Positions 38,357-47,427 are shown, counted from the stretch's first letter. The stretch: DNA of 64,000 bases from an uncultured Lachnospiraceae bacterium (GCA_910587935.1 CAJUNP010000003.1:1-64000); one strand, 5' to 3'. Made by a program: numbers and translations. The notes: generated by a model not told the origin, from the sequence alone.

Positions 38357-39289
38357 GTGAGAATTATAGAAGCGTACACAGAGTTTCTGATTGAAGGAGA
38401 AACGGCGGTTGCGATCGGAAAATTTGACGGCGTGCATATCGGGCATCAGAAACTGCTGCAGCAGATTTTGAATAAAAAGAAAGATGGACTTCGCTCCTGT
38501 GTATTTACTTTTGATCCGCCGCCCGACGTGTTTTTCGGAAAAAGGCTGCCCATGGAGCTTACTACCAGAGAGGAAAAACGCCGGATATTTGCAAAAATGG
38601 GTATAGATATTTTAATTGAATTCCCCTTGAATGAAAAGACGGCGGCCATAACACCGGAAAAGTTTGTTGAAAAACTGTTGGCGGATCAGATGCATACCCG
38701 GTTTATTGCGGCCGGGACCGATCTTTCTTTCGGGCAGGGCGGCCGGGGGGACAGCGCGTATTTATGCGCTGTGCAGGAGCTTTACGGATATAAAACGGAA
38801 ATTATTCAAAAAATCCGTAAAAACGGCAGGGAAATCAGTTCCACGTACGTCAGGGAAGCCGTGGATCAGGGAAAAATGGAACTGGCAGAAGAATTGCTGG
38901 GAGAACCGTATCCCGTTTACGGAGAAATTGTTCATGGAAATAAACTGGGCAGGAGTATCGGCATGCCTACCATTAACCAGCTGCCTCCGGAAAATAAAGT
39001 GCTGCCCCCCTTCGGCGTTTATTTTTCGGAAGTGGAGATCGAAGGAAATGTATACAAGGGGATCACCAATATCGGTAAAAAGCCGACTGTGGACGGTCAC
39101 CATACCGGCGTGGAAACCTTTTTATACAACTTTAACCAGGACGTATACGGAGATATGGCGCAGGTACGGCTGTATTCCTTTAAACGTCCGGAACAGAAAT
39201 TTGAAAGTGTGGAAGCGTTAAAGGCACAGATGAAGGCGGATATTGAGGCAGGTTTTCATTATCGGCATGAGAAAGCTAAAAAAATATAA
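38357..39289 (+). CDS. ribF: Bifunctional riboflavin kinase/FMN adenylyltransferase
   Basis: Converts riboflavin to FMN and FMN to FAD. The 310-residue protein has the N-terminal nucleotidyltransferase motif GKFDGVHIGHQKLL (about 23-36) and ISSTYVREAV. The C-terminal flavokinase motifs are KLGRSIGMPTINQLP and GVYFSEVEIEGNVYKGITNIGKKPT. The start is GTG with TGGAGG upstream. It ends the rimP operon and lies 23 bases after truB. Confidence 0.96.
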   Translation: MRIIEAYTEFLIEGETAVAIGKFDGVHIGHQKLLQQILNKKKDGLRSCVFTFDPPPDVFFGKRLPMELTTREEKRRIFAKMGIDILIEFPLNEKTAAITPEKFVEKLLADQMHTRFIAAGTDLSFGQGGRGDSAYLCAVQELYGYKTEIIQKIRKNGREISSTYVREAVDQGKMELAEELLGEPYPVYGEIVHGNKLGRSIGMPTINQLPPENKVLPPFGVYFSEVEIEGNVYKGITNIGKKPTVDGHHTGVETFLYNFNQDVYGDMAQVRLYSFKRPEQKFESVEALKAQMKADIEAGFHYRHEKAKKI

Positions 39290-39394
39290 TATTTTGTCAG
39301 AAAAGCTTGTATCTTCTTCCATTTTTACGTAAAATGGTAAGTGGAGTGTGCTGAAACCAGCAATTTAATTTCGACACAGCACTAAAGGAGAATT

Positions 39395-41041
39395 ATGAGC
39401 GTAAGTATTCTGTTATCTATGGCAGGCGGTCTGGGACTTTTTCTGTTCGGCATGAAGCTGATGAGCGAATCCATTGAGAAAGTTGCAGGCGCAAAGCTTC
39501 GTAGAATTCTTGAGATCTTTACCACAAATCATTTTACGGGTATGTTGGTCGGCATCGTATTTACCGGTATTATACAGTCCTCTTCGGCCTGTACGGTGAT
39601 GGTCGTCAGTTTTGTCAATTCCGGATTGATGAATCTGTACCAGGCCGCCGGTGTAATTTTCGGAGCCAATATCGGTACTACGGTTACCTCACAGCTGGTA
39701 TCTTTCAATTTGTCGGCTGCAGCGCCCGTCATTCTTCTGACCGGCGCTTTGGTTGTGATGTTTTGCAAGAAACAAAAGCTGGTCAAATTCGCAGAAGTGA
39801 TCGTAGGGTTCGGAATTCTGTTTTTGGGACTTTCCAATATGTCCGGGGCTATGTCGGGAATGAAAGATATGCCCCAGATTGTGGAACTGCTGTCCTCCCT
39901 GAAGAATCCTCTTTTTGCAATTCTGGTAGGAACCGTGCTTACGGCGATTATCCAGAGTTCCTCCGTGACAGTCAGTATCGTGCTGTTAATGGCCAATCAG
40001 GACCTGCTGGGACTGGATATCACGCTGTTTATCATTCTCGGCTGTAATATCGGCGCCTGTACGTCGGCTCTTCTGGCTTCTATGGCAGGAAAAAAAGATG
40101 CGAAACGCGCTGCGCTGATCCATTTTCTGTTTAATGTCATCGGCACGGTGATCATGTACATAATCCTGATGCTTGCCATGGAACCCGTTAAAAATGTGAT
40201 TCTGGCTATTTCTTCCGATGCCGGAAGATTTGTGGCAAACGCCCATACGATATTCAAAATCTTTCAGGTAATTGTTCTGTTTCCGTTCGCCGGTCTGATT
40301 GTGAAAATGACTTATTTGATTATACCGGGAGAAGACAAGAAAGTCGGTTACAGAGATAATTATCAGTTAAAATACATAGGCGAAAAGGTCGTGTTTAATC
40401 CGGCTACGGCGGTCGTGGAAGTAATCAAGGAGCTGGACCGCATGGCGTCTCTTGCCAGCGAGAACCTCAACCGCGCCATGAACGCTTTAATTACCCTGGA
40501 TGAGGAAGACATAGAAGAAGTTTACGAAGTAGAAAAAAATATTAATTTTTTAAATCATGCCATTACCAATTATCTGGTGAAGATTAATCAGACCACGCTG
40601 CCCATCGAAGACCTGAAAAGTATCGGTTCTCTGTTCCATGTGGTAAACGATATAGAGAGGATCGGGGATCATGCGGAAAATATAGCCGATGCGGCGGTTC
40701 AGCGGAAAGAAACCGGCGTGTCCTTAAGTAAGCAGGCCCAAAAAGAACTGGGAGAAATGCTGGATATGGTCAATACCCTGATCCGGTTTTCCGTGGAAAT
40801 GTTTGCCCAGAGCAAAGAAGAACACCTGGAGGATGTGCTTCATCTGGAAGATGCCGTAGATGAAAAAGAAAGAGAACTGCAGAGGGCGCATGTGGAACGT
40901 CTTACGCAAAACGAGTGTTCTCCGGAAGCCGGAATGATTTTCTCGGATATTGTTTCGGGACTTGAGAGAGTGGCGGACCATGCGACAAATATTGCCTTTT
41001 CTATATTGGACGGTGAAAAAGAAGAAGATATTGGAAGTTGA
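39395..41041 (+). CDS. Na+/phosphate cotransporter with C-terminal PhoU domain
   Basis: A 548-residue membrane protein of the NptA/YjbB type. The N-terminal ~310 residues hold two Na_Pi_cotrans repeats with the QSSSA and QSSSV motifs (TGIIQSSSACTVM, TAIIQSSSVTVS). The C-terminal ~200 residues are a PhoU-like helical domain. AAGGAG precedes the ATG. The 105-base gap before it has an imperfect CCATTTT/AAAATGG hairpin and no obvious terminator. The last codons overlap the -35 box for the next gene. Confidence 0.93.
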   Translation: MSVSILLSMAGGLGLFLFGMKLMSESIEKVAGAKLRRILEIFTTNHFTGMLVGIVFTGIIQSSSACTVMVVSFVNSGLMNLYQAAGVIFGANIGTTVTSQLVSFNLSAAAPVILLTGALVVMFCKKQKLVKFAEVIVGFGILFLGLSNMSGAMSGMKDMPQIVELLSSLKNPLFAILVGTVLTAIIQSSSVTVSIVLLMANQDLLGLDITLFIILGCNIGACTSALLASMAGKKDAKRAALIHFLFNVIGTVIMYIILMLAMEPVKNVILAISSDAGRFVANAHTIFKIFQVIVLFPFAGLIVKMTYLIIPGEDKKVGYRDNYQLKYIGEKVVFNPATAVVEVIKELDRMASLASENLNRAMNALITLDEEDIEEVYEVEKNINFLNHAITNYLVKINQTTLPIEDLKSIGSLFHVVNDIERIGDHAENIADAAVQRKETGVSLSKQAQKELGEMLDMVNTLIRFSVEMFAQSKEEHLEDVLHLEDAVDEKERELQRAHVERLTQNECSPEAGMIFSDIVSGLERVADHATNIAFSILDGEKEEDIGS

Positions 41042-41066
41042 CAGGAGGGAAATAGGTTGGTATAAT
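41038..41066 (+). promoter_or_regulatory. Perfect consensus promoter for the NlpC/P60 gene
   Basis: TTGACA (41038-41043), 17-base spacer and TATAAT (41061-41066). The -35 box overlaps the stop codon of the phosphate transporter gene. Confidence 0.85.
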
Positions 41067-41134
41067 CGTTTTGTAATAAATTTGTAACAAAAGTTATGAA
41101 TGTATTACAAAATATTGTAAAAAGAGGTATTATA

Positions 41135-42169
41135 ATGAAAAAGAATGTAATTCGTACGGCAGGCGTCTGTATGGCGCTGGCGCTGTTGCTAGAGCCTGTA
41201 ACGGCGGAAGCGGGAAGTACGGTTTCCATAAAAGATATTACGCAGCAGGCGGGCGTTACCAATGTGCTTCTTGCAAGTATGACGACGGAAGAGTACATAG
41301 CAAAGGCGCAGCAGGCGGAAGGAAGCCTGTGGGGTTATACCAATCTCGGAATTGCGAATGTAGATAACAATCTGAACGTCAGAGAGACTCCGGATGAATC
41401 CGGCAAGCTGGCAGGCAAGATGCCGAAGAATTCTGCCTGTGAGGTTCTTTCCACGGAAAATAACTGGGCTCACATCAAGTCGGGGGAAGTGGAAGGCTAT
41501 GTCAGCATGGATTACCTTATTACCGGCGTAGAGGCCAAGCTTAAAGCGATGGAGATCGCAGCGGTCGTAGCCGTCGTTAATGCGGACGCCCTGCGGATCA
41601 GAACCGGGCCGAGCCTGGAAAGTGAAGTGCTGACGCAGGTTTTAAACGGTACGGAGCTGGATTATGTGGAAACTATTGACGGCTGGCATAAGGTTCTGGT
41701 GGATGATGAAGAAGCTTATGTGGCTGCAGAATATGCGGATGTGGTGGAAACGCTTGATACGGCCGTTACTTTGACGGAACTGCTGTATGGGCAGGGCGTA
41801 TCCGATGTCCGTGTGGATCTGGTTGAGTATGCGAAACAGTTTTTGGGCAATCCTTACGTATGGGGCGGTACTTCCCTTACAAAAGGTGCCGATTGTTCCG
41901 GATTTGTTTTAAGCGTCTTCAAGAATTACGGTATCAGCCTTTCTCATTCATCAAGAGCGCAGGCTAATGAGGGAACCAAAATTTCCATGGACGAGGCCAA
42001 ACCCGGCGATCTGATCTTTTACGGCAACGGCAGCGGAACGATCAACCACGTGGCGATTTATATAGGAGGCGGGCAGGTTATACATGCCAGCAGTCCCAGA
42101 AGCGGCATTAAGATTTCCAAGCACAATTACCGTACGCCGGTAAAAGTGGTAAGGGTAATAAAAGATTAA
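41135..42169 (+). CDS. Secreted NlpC/P60 peptidoglycan endopeptidase with two SH3b domains
   Basis: A 344-residue exported cell-wall hydrolase that would cut the gamma-D-Glu-diamino-acid bond. A signal peptide (about 1-25, ending near TAEA) is followed by two bacterial SH3 domains (about 72-128 and 143-203; each has the NLNVRETP/ALRIRTGP motif). The C-terminal NlpC/P60 domain has catalytic Cys254 (KGADCSGF), then His in INHVAIYIGGG and a second polar residue near HASSP. I chose ATG 41135 with AGAGG upstream; an ATG at 41096 has none and adds no signal feature. Confidence 0.92.
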   Translation: MKKNVIRTAGVCMALALLLEPVTAEAGSTVSIKDITQQAGVTNVLLASMTTEEYIAKAQQAEGSLWGYTNLGIANVDNNLNVRETPDESGKLAGKMPKNSACEVLSTENNWAHIKSGEVEGYVSMDYLITGVEAKLKAMEIAAVVAVVNADALRIRTGPSLESEVLTQVLNGTELDYVETIDGWHKVLVDDEEAYVAAEYADVVETLDTAVTLTELLYGQGVSDVRVDLVEYAKQFLGNPYVWGGTSLTKGADCSGFVLSVFKNYGISLSHSSRAQANEGTKISMDEAKPGDLIFYGNGSGTINHVAIYIGGGQVIHASSPRSGIKISKHNYRTPVKVVRVIKD

Positions 42170-42188
42170 GGAAGTTAAAAGCTGGCTA

Positions 42189-42217
42189 TTTACAAGCAAA
42201 TCAAAATATGTTATAGT
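42189..42217 (+). promoter_or_regulatory. rpsO promoter
   Basis: TTTACA (42189-42194), 17-base spacer, TATAGT (42212-42217), then the structured leader. Confidence 0.75.
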
Positions 42218-42235
42218 ATACAAGTATGAGATTCA

Positions 42236-42284
42236 GCCGGTACTCAGATGAGGGACGACTCCGACCCCCGTCCTGGTATGCGGC
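42236..42284 (+). ncRNA. Ribosomal protein S15 leader (autoregulatory)
   Basis: The 5' leader of rpsO can fold as a closing GCCG/CGGC helix (42236-42239 with 42281-42284) with a CTC/GAG small hairpin and a GGACG/CGTCC hairpin (42253-42257 with 42269-42273) inside. This multi-helix junction directly upstream of the rpsO binding site fits the known mode in which S15 binds its own leader to block translation. I recognise the position and shape rather than an exact published consensus. Confidence 0.65.
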
Positions 42285-42309
42285 GTAAAGAAAAACAGGA
42301 GGAATCACC

Positions 42310-42576
42310 ATGATTTCAAAGGAAAAGAAGACTGAAATTATTAAACAGTACGCGGTCTGTGAAGGCGACACCGGTTCACCGGAAGTACAGGTAGCCGTAC
42401 TTTCCGCTAGAATTGCGGAAGTAACCGAGCATTTGAAGGTGCATCCGAAGGATCACCATTCCAGAAGGGGCCTTTTCAAAATGGTAGGTCAGAGACGCGG
42501 TTTGCTGAGCTATCTGAAGGATAAAGATATCGAAAGATATCGTTCTTTGATCGAAAGGCTTGGTCTCAGAAAATAA
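42310..42576 (+). CDS. rpsO: 30S ribosomal protein S15
   Basis: The 88-residue primary-binding protein of the 30S platform, with the conserved segment [22 protein letters not shown] and [27 protein letters not shown] precedes the ATG. It is followed by a strong terminator and then pnp, the usual order in many bacteria. Confidence 0.98.
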   Translation: MISKEKKTEIIKQYAVCEGDTGSPEVQVAVLSARIAEVTEHLKVHPKDHHSRRGLFKMVGQRRGLLSYLKDKDIERYRSLIERLGLRK

Positions 42577-42587
42577 TGGCAGTATAA

Positions 42588-42626
42588 AAGGCGGAGTAAA
42601 GTCAATGTTTTGACTTTCCGCCTTTT
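42588..42626 (+). terminator. Terminator after rpsO
   Basis: A long stem: AAAGGCGGA and AAAGTCA on the left pair with TGACTTT and CCGCCTTT on the right, followed by TTTTT. Readthrough would be needed for transcription of pnp from the rpsO promoter. Confidence 0.9.
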
Positions 42627-42653
42627 TCGGTGTTGAAACCGTGGAACGGGTGG

Positions 42654-42817
42654 AAGAATGATTCCGAGACCACTGCTATGAGGATCACTTTGGAAGCGAT
42701 TCTTAAGTGGTAAGCATATCAGTAGTTTCGGCCTCTTCTGCCTGTCATTCCGCATTCTGCGGAAGTAACTATTCATGTCAGGGCCTGATAAGCGACAGGA
42801 GAAGGCTCGTATCAGGC
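42654..42817 (+). ncRNA. Candidate structured leader RNA of pnp
   Basis: Between the rpsO terminator and pnp are two sets of interlocked pairings. Set one: AAGAAT (42654-42659) with ATTCTT (42699-42704), and ACCACT (42669-42674) with AGTGGT (42706-42711). Set two: the strand 42731-42746 with 42794-42806 (GCC, TTCT and CCTGTC paired with GACAGG, AGAA and GGC), and GCCTGATA (42783-42790) with TATCAGGC (42810-42817). A further CCGCA/TGCGG hairpin lies at 42750-42762. Each set has the order A-B-A'-B', so it is a pseudoknot or a switch between two folds. No known family was recognised. Confidence 0.5.
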
Positions 42818-42839
42818 AAAAAAGGAACGGAGGATTATT

Positions 42840-44930
42840 ATGTACCAGACATACTCAATGGAACTTGCCGGACGTACGTTAAGCGTAGATATTAACAGAG
42901 TCGGCAAACAGGCAAACGGCTGTGCTTTTATGCATTACGGGGAGACTACCGTTTTGTCTACGGCAACCGCATCGGACAAGCCCAGAGACGGCATCGATTT
43001 CTTTCCCTTAAGTGTGGAATATGAAGAAAAACTGTATGCCGTAGGCAAGATTCCCGGCGGTTTTAATAAGAGAGAGGGCAAGGCGTCGGAAAATGCGATT
43101 CTTACCAGCCGTGTAATTGACCGGCCTATGCGCCCCTTATTCCCCAAAGATTACAGAAATGACGTTACACTGAACAACATGGTTATGTCGGTAGATCCCG
43201 AGTGCCGTCCCGAGATCGTGGCGATGCTTGGCGCGGCTATTTCGACCTGTATCTCCGATATTCCCTTTGACGGCCCCTGCGCTATGACCCAGGTGGGCAT
43301 GATCGACGGCGAGTTTGTAATCAATCCGTCTCAGGAGCAGTGGAAGAACGGCGATTTGAATCTGACCGTTGCGTCTACTTCCCAGAAGGTCATTATGATT
43401 GAGGCGGGAGCCAATGAAGTGCCGGAAGCAAAGATGATCGAGGCGATTTATAAGGCGCATGAGATCAACCAGACCATTATTGAATTTATTAATAAGATCG
43501 TGGCGGAACAGGGCAAGCCGAAGCACGAATATACAAGCTGTGCGGTTCCGGAAGAATTATTTGCGGCGATCAAAGAGATTGTTCCCCCTGCTGCAATGGA
43601 AGAGGCCGTATTTACCGATGAAAAACAGGTTCGTGAGGAGAACATCCGTCAGATCACCGAGAAGCTGGAAGAGGCTTTTGCGGACAATGAAGAATGGCTT
43701 GCCATTCTGGGAGAGGCAATTTACCAGTATCAGAAGAAAACCGTGCGTAAGATGATTTTAAAAGATCATAAACGTCCGGACGGACGTGAACTGAATCAGA
43801 TCCGTCCTTTGGCCGCGGAAGTGGATATTATTCCCAGAGTGCATGGTTCGGCTATGTTTACCCGCGGACAGACACAGATATGCAACGTTTGTACGCTGGC
43901 TCCTTTATCCGAACAGCAGAAACTGGACGGACTGGATGAGAATGAAGTAAGCAAGAGATATATGCACCATTATAATTTCCCGTCTTACTCCGTCGGAGAG
44001 ACGAAGCCGTCGAGAGGACCGGGACGCAGGGAGATCGGCCATGGCGCGCTTGCAGAGAGAGCGCTGATTCCCGTACTTCCTACGGAAGAAGAATTCCCGT
44101 ATGCAATCCGTACCGTGTCCGAAACGTTTGAATCAAACGGTTCTACATCCATGGCTTCTACGTGTGCATCCTGTATGTCCTTAATGGCTGCAGGCGTTCC
44201 CATTAAGAAGATGGTGGCAGGAATATCCTGCGGTCTTGTTACGGGAGAGGCGGACGATGATTTTGTACTCCTTACGGATATCCAGGGACTGGAAGATTTC
44301 TTTGGGGACATGGACTTTAAGGTTACCGGAACAACCGAGGGAATTACCGCGATTCAGATGGATATTAAGATCCATGGATTAACCAGGCCGATCGTAGAAG
44401 GCGCCATTGCACGCTGCCGCGAAGCAAGATTCTTCATCATGGATGAATGTATGAAAAAGGCAATTGCAGTTCCCCGTCCCGAAGTTGGACCTTACGCGCC
44501 TAAGATTATTTCCATCCAAATCGATCCTGAGAAGATCGGCGACGTGGTCGGACAGCGTGGAAAGACCATCAATGAGATTATTGCGCGTACAGGCGTTAAG
44601 ATTGATATCAATGACGACGGACAGGTTTCGGTATGCGGTACGGATGCCGGCATGATGGATAAAGCCGTAGAAATGATTAAGATTATAGTTACGGATTTTG
44701 AAGCCGGGCAGATCTTTAAAGGCAAGGTAGTCAGCATCAAAGAATTCGGCGCATTTATTGAATTTGCGCCCGGTAAAGAAGGAATGGTTCATATTTCCAA
44801 GATTGCAAAAGAGCGTATTAACCATGTAGAGGATGTATTGACTCTTGGCGATACCGTTACGGTGGTTTGTCTTGGAAAAGATAAAATGGGCAGAATCAGT
44901 TTCTCCATGAAAGATGTGGCTCAGAAATAA
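42840..44930 (+). CDS. pnp: Polynucleotide phosphorylase
   Basis: A 696-residue 3'-5' phosphorolytic exoribonuclease. Two RNase PH domains (about 10-235 and 310-540) carry FFPLSVEYEEKLYAVGKIPGG and the second-domain active-site region DDFVLLTDIQGLEDFFGDMDFKVTGT. A KH domain with GDVVGQRGKTINEIIARTG is at about 565-600. An S1 domain lies at the C-terminus (FKGKVVSIKEFGAFIEFAPGKEGMVHIS). GGAGG precedes the ATG. The structured leader at 42654-42817 may control its expression. Confidence 0.97.
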   Translation: MYQTYSMELAGRTLSVDINRVGKQANGCAFMHYGETTVLSTATASDKPRDGIDFFPLSVEYEEKLYAVGKIPGGFNKREGKASENAILTSRVIDRPMRPLFPKDYRNDVTLNNMVMSVDPECRPEIVAMLGAAISTCISDIPFDGPCAMTQVGMIDGEFVINPSQEQWKNGDLNLTVASTSQKVIMIEAGANEVPEAKMIEAIYKAHEINQTIIEFINKIVAEQGKPKHEYTSCAVPEELFAAIKEIVPPAAMEEAVFTDEKQVREENIRQITEKLEEAFADNEEWLAILGEAIYQYQKKTVRKMILKDHKRPDGRELNQIRPLAAEVDIIPRVHGSAMFTRGQTQICNVCTLAPLSEQQKLDGLDENEVSKRYMHHYNFPSYSVGETKPSRGPGRREIGHGALAERALIPVLPTEEEFPYAIRTVSETFESNGSTSMASTCASCMSLMAAGVPIKKMVAGISCGLVTGEADDDFVLLTDIQGLEDFFGDMDFKVTGTTEGITAIQMDIKIHGLTRPIVEGAIARCREARFFIMDECMKKAIAVPRPEVGPYAPKIISIQIDPEKIGDVVGQRGKTINEIIARTGVKIDINDDGQVSVCGTDAGMMDKAVEMIKIIVTDFEAGQIFKGKVVSIKEFGAFIEFAPGKEGMVHISKIAKERINHVEDVLTLGDTVTVVCLGKDKMGRISFSMKDVAQK

Positions 44931-44956
44931 TAAGCTATAAATTAAGGTTATAGGAG

Positions 44957-44978
44957 AGTGGAAATTGCAACTTCCACT
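44957..44978 (+). other. Hairpin after pnp
   Basis: AGTGGAA pairs with TTCCACT over 7 bp with an eight-base loop. No T-run follows. Confidence 0.4.
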
Positions 44979-45008
44979 TGAAAGAACCGTCAGAAAAAGT
45001 ATAACAAT

Positions 45009-45041
45009 ATCACCGGTCTTGACTATGTTCTGGCCGGTGAT
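45009..45041 (+). terminator. Probable terminator of pnp
   Basis: ATCACCGG (45009-45016) pairs with CCGGTGAT (45034-45041), followed by the T-rich TATTATATT. From here to about 49900 the DNA is visibly AT-richer than the flanks. Confidence 0.55.
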
Positions 45042-45131
45042 TATTATATTCGTTCCTTCATGTGCATTTGCTAAAACTGCTTTGCAATAATGAGTCTGAC
45101 AAACCGGGAACTGTAGGATTTGATCGTAACT

Positions 45132-45545
45132 TTATTTTCTGTTTGGCTTTCTTTTGATCCCCAGCAGTCTTATGAAATCATTAAACAAAGAAGTATCCAC
45201 TGGCTCAAACATTATCCATTTTCCATCATGGTAAGTTTGAGCTTCGTCATATTTTTCCTGAACTTCTTTCCCGTAATTCTCTCTATCTGCTTCGAATTTT
45301 AACCGTTCGTCTTTCCCTAAGATAACCATAAAACCTATACAGTTTTCCCTTGCGTATAATGCACACAGCGTTTTACCACCCCGACGGTATTTATATTCAT
45401 ATTTCCACGCTTTACCGCCTTTATTCCACAAACAATCCATATCATATTTTTCGTGAATTAAAGCGCATAACTTATTCCATACATCATATAGAGATTCTCC
45501 AACTAAAGCGGTCATTTCTTTTTGGTCAGGTATGATATCAAGCAT
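45132..45545 (-). CDS. DUF3788-like protein
   Basis: A 137-residue cytoplasmic protein with no membrane segment. Its EMTALVGESLYDVWNKLCALI start and WNKGGKAWKYEYKYRRGGKTLCALYARE core match what I recall of DUF3788, a small family in gut Firmicutes without known role, sometimes fused to AraC-type regulators. I chose ATG 45545 because CAGGAGGG lies 5 bases upstream; an in-frame ATG at 45569 precedes that site. It stands alone at the left edge of the AT-rich accessory region. Confidence 0.7.
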   Translation of the reverse strand: MLDIIPDQKEMTALVGESLYDVWNKLCALIHEKYDMDCLWNKGGKAWKYEYKYRRGGKTLCALYARENCIGFMVILGKDERLKFEADRENYGKEVQEKYDEAQTYHDGKWIMFEPVDTSLFNDFIRLLGIKRKPNRK

Positions 45546-45633
45546 ATTAGCCCTCCTGTATAACTTCAAAATTGTTGTTTTAATATGTTCCCTATTCTAT
45601 CATACAGATCTATTTTTTACAATAGAAATGAAC

Positions 45634-45735
45634 GCGCTGCTTGACAATGCTGCAAAGACTGGAAGAATAATTAAAATGTATAAAAATAATCCTGCCATTG
45701 CCGTAAGGGCAGTGGCAGAATCTTATATTAAGTAA
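45634..45735 (+). pseudogene. Possible remnant of a small gene
   Basis: A 34-codon stretch (starting MNALLDNAAKTGR and ending AVAESYIK) reads like protein, with alternating helix-like residues, but has no ribosome binding site and lies in an AT-rich gap between two minus-strand genes. It may be a fragment of a mobile-element accessory gene. The match is too short to name. Confidence 0.25.
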
Positions 45736-45775
45736 TTATAGATATATTTCAATATTGATATTCAAAGTTCAAGTA

Positions 45776-46960
45776 TTACTTGGTTGGTTCTTTTTCATAG
45801 GCTTCTTCTAAAGAAGAATAAATCCGTATGTCGGGATCATCAATGGGAAAAGCTGTTTGCTCTATTAAAATTTCCCATTCTTTATAAATGGTGTATAAGC
45901 CGGGTTTCTCTTGCAACAAAAAGCATCCATCCATTGAAAAATCCCATTTATTTTTTGCTTCTATTTCGTCGAAGGTATTTTCAAATTTTGTGCTCGGTTC
46001 AAATATAAACAAAATGGATGTTAAAAGAAATAAGATAGTAGTCATTCCCAAAATGAAAGCGGGTGCAAAAAAGAGTTTCCTTTTATACTCCAAGTTATCA
46101 AATAAAAAATGACCCCGTTTTAAAAGATAGGATTTGCGTGATGCAGTAAAGGAAACAAGCCACTTATTATAATATTTTTTGTAAACCTTCAGTGTTGCCA
46201 TTTTGGTAAGACAATCAATATACGCATACGTATCTTCTGTGGCCAGCAAACGTGTTACGTTTGTGTCTACATCCATTTCCAATAACGCCCGCATAAGTCT
46301 GCGGAAAAGATATACGGCAGGATTCCACCAGTACAGACAGCACATTACTTCACACAAAAGATGGTAGAATAAATGTCCTCGGTAGTAATGTGTCAGTTCA
46401 TGTTTAAATATAAAATACCAGTCTTGTTCGGGAAGATCAATGGGAGGCGTAATGATAAAAGATTTGGAAATACCGAAAATCAAAGGAGTGTTTACTTTGT
46501 CTGAAACCGCGATATGAAATCTTTTGTTTTTTCCCATTTCCGCATATGCCTGCGTAAATGTTTCCAATATCTGCTTTTGCTCCAAAGGTGGGCAAGCTTT
46601 GCAAAATTGGTAAGCTTTTATGTAATCCCGAATAGAACGGCAGAAGAGAAGTACGCTCCCGGTAATCCAGACACCGGCAAGAAGCCGACATAAGTTAATG
46701 GAAAATCCGTTAATCGTTGCAAAGTCATCGATGAAGAAGTGGTAAATATCAGGATAGACATTGTAAATATAAACGGATTTGGTAAACGGAAGCTCTACCG
46801 GAATCAAAAATCTCAGGATTACAATAGAAGTTACACCCAAGACCAGCGACGTTCCAAAATGTGACAACATTTTGTTATGCCGCAGAAGTAAATAAAAGAT
46901 TCCGGTAAGAATACAGCAGGCCACCGTCATATTAATGAGTGATGAAAACGAGAAATGCAT
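45776..46960 (-). CDS. M56-family (BlaR1/MecR1-like) membrane metallopeptidase, copy 1
   Basis: A 394-residue membrane antirepressor. About three N-terminal membrane segments lie between 8 and 107. The zinc motif HELTH is at 187-191, followed by LYWWNPAVYLFRRLM as in BlaR1. A last membrane segment at ~300-325 precedes a short extracellular tail of ~65 residues. The tail carries no penicillin-binding domain (BlaR1 is ~600 residues), so the signal is not a beta-lactam in the usual way. It starts 3 bases after the BlaI-like gene. A neighbouring paralogue is at 47879-49063. Confidence 0.9.
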   Translation of the reverse strand: MHFSFSSLINMTVACCILTGIFYLLLRHNKMLSHFGTSLVLGVTSIVILRFLIPVELPFTKSVYIYNVYPDIYHFFIDDFATINGFSINLCRLLAGVWITGSVLLFCRSIRDYIKAYQFCKACPPLEQKQILETFTQAYAEMGKNKRFHIAVSDKVNTPLIFGISKSFIITPPIDLPEQDWYFIFKHELTHYYRGHLFYHLLCEVMCCLYWWNPAVYLFRRLMRALLEMDVDTNVTRLLATEDTYAYIDCLTKMATLKVYKKYYNKWLVSFTASRKSYLLKRGHFLFDNLEYKRKLFFAPAFILGMTTILFLLTSILFIFEPSTKFENTFDEIEAKNKWDFSMDGCFLLQEKPGLYTIYKEWEILIEQTAFPIDDPDIRIYSSLEEAYEKEPTK

Positions 46961-46963
46961 AAC

Positions 46964-47398
46964 TTATTCCGACTGACCTTTCCCTTTTAATTCAGCTTTC
47001 TTTTCTTTGAGTAATGTTTGCAGTTCATTGATTTCTGATAAAAGCTGTTCAGGATCCTCGTCATCGTCCAGAAAAGCGCTGACAAAGCGGGACATGCCCT
47101 TAGGTTTGTCGGATATCTTGTTATAAGCATTCATCATATTATTCATCTCGTAATCATCTGCGCTGATTACAGGCGTATAGCAACGGCTTAAAACAGTACC
47201 GCTGTATACGATGTCGGCAACTTTAATGTAGCCTAACTTCATTAATTTCTTAAGAAGAGACTGCACTGTGTTAACCGTAAGGTTGTCTCCGCGGCGGGCA
47301 ATCTCAGATGCAACAATAGGCTCTTCGGATTCCCAAAGAATGGTCATAATTTCCATTTCACGCTTGGTTAGTGTTGAAGATGATTTTTTTAAGTGCAT
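46964..47398 (-). CDS. BlaI/MecI-family repressor
   Basis: A 144-residue winged-helix repressor (SSSTLTKREMEIMTILWESEEPIVASEIARRG...LTVNTVQSLLKKLMKLGYI at about 6-62). The C-terminal half is helical and acidic and ends in a Lys-rich segment. I chose ATG 47398 because AAAGGATTG lies upstream; the frame is open further to 47566 but covers the promoter. It lies just before the M56 gene, forming the usual repressor-antirepressor pair. It likely acts at the two operator sites around 47428-47440 and 49247-49259 (inference). Confidence 0.9.
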   Translation of the reverse strand: MHLKKSSSTLTKREMEIMTILWESEEPIVASEIARRGDNLTVNTVQSLLKKLMKLGYIKVADIVYSGTVLSRCYTPVISADDYEMNNMMNAYNKISDKPKGMSRFVSAFLDDDEDPEQLLSEINELQTLLKEKKAELKGKGQSE

Positions 47399-47427
47399 GT
47401 GATTCAATCCTTTCTTATTAATTACAG

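Noticed and set aside
42627..42839. tRNA-like fold in the rpsO-pnp gap
   Set aside because: No cloverleaf with a T-loop GTTCGA motif or acceptor stem could be found; the pairing pattern is of the interlocked kind.
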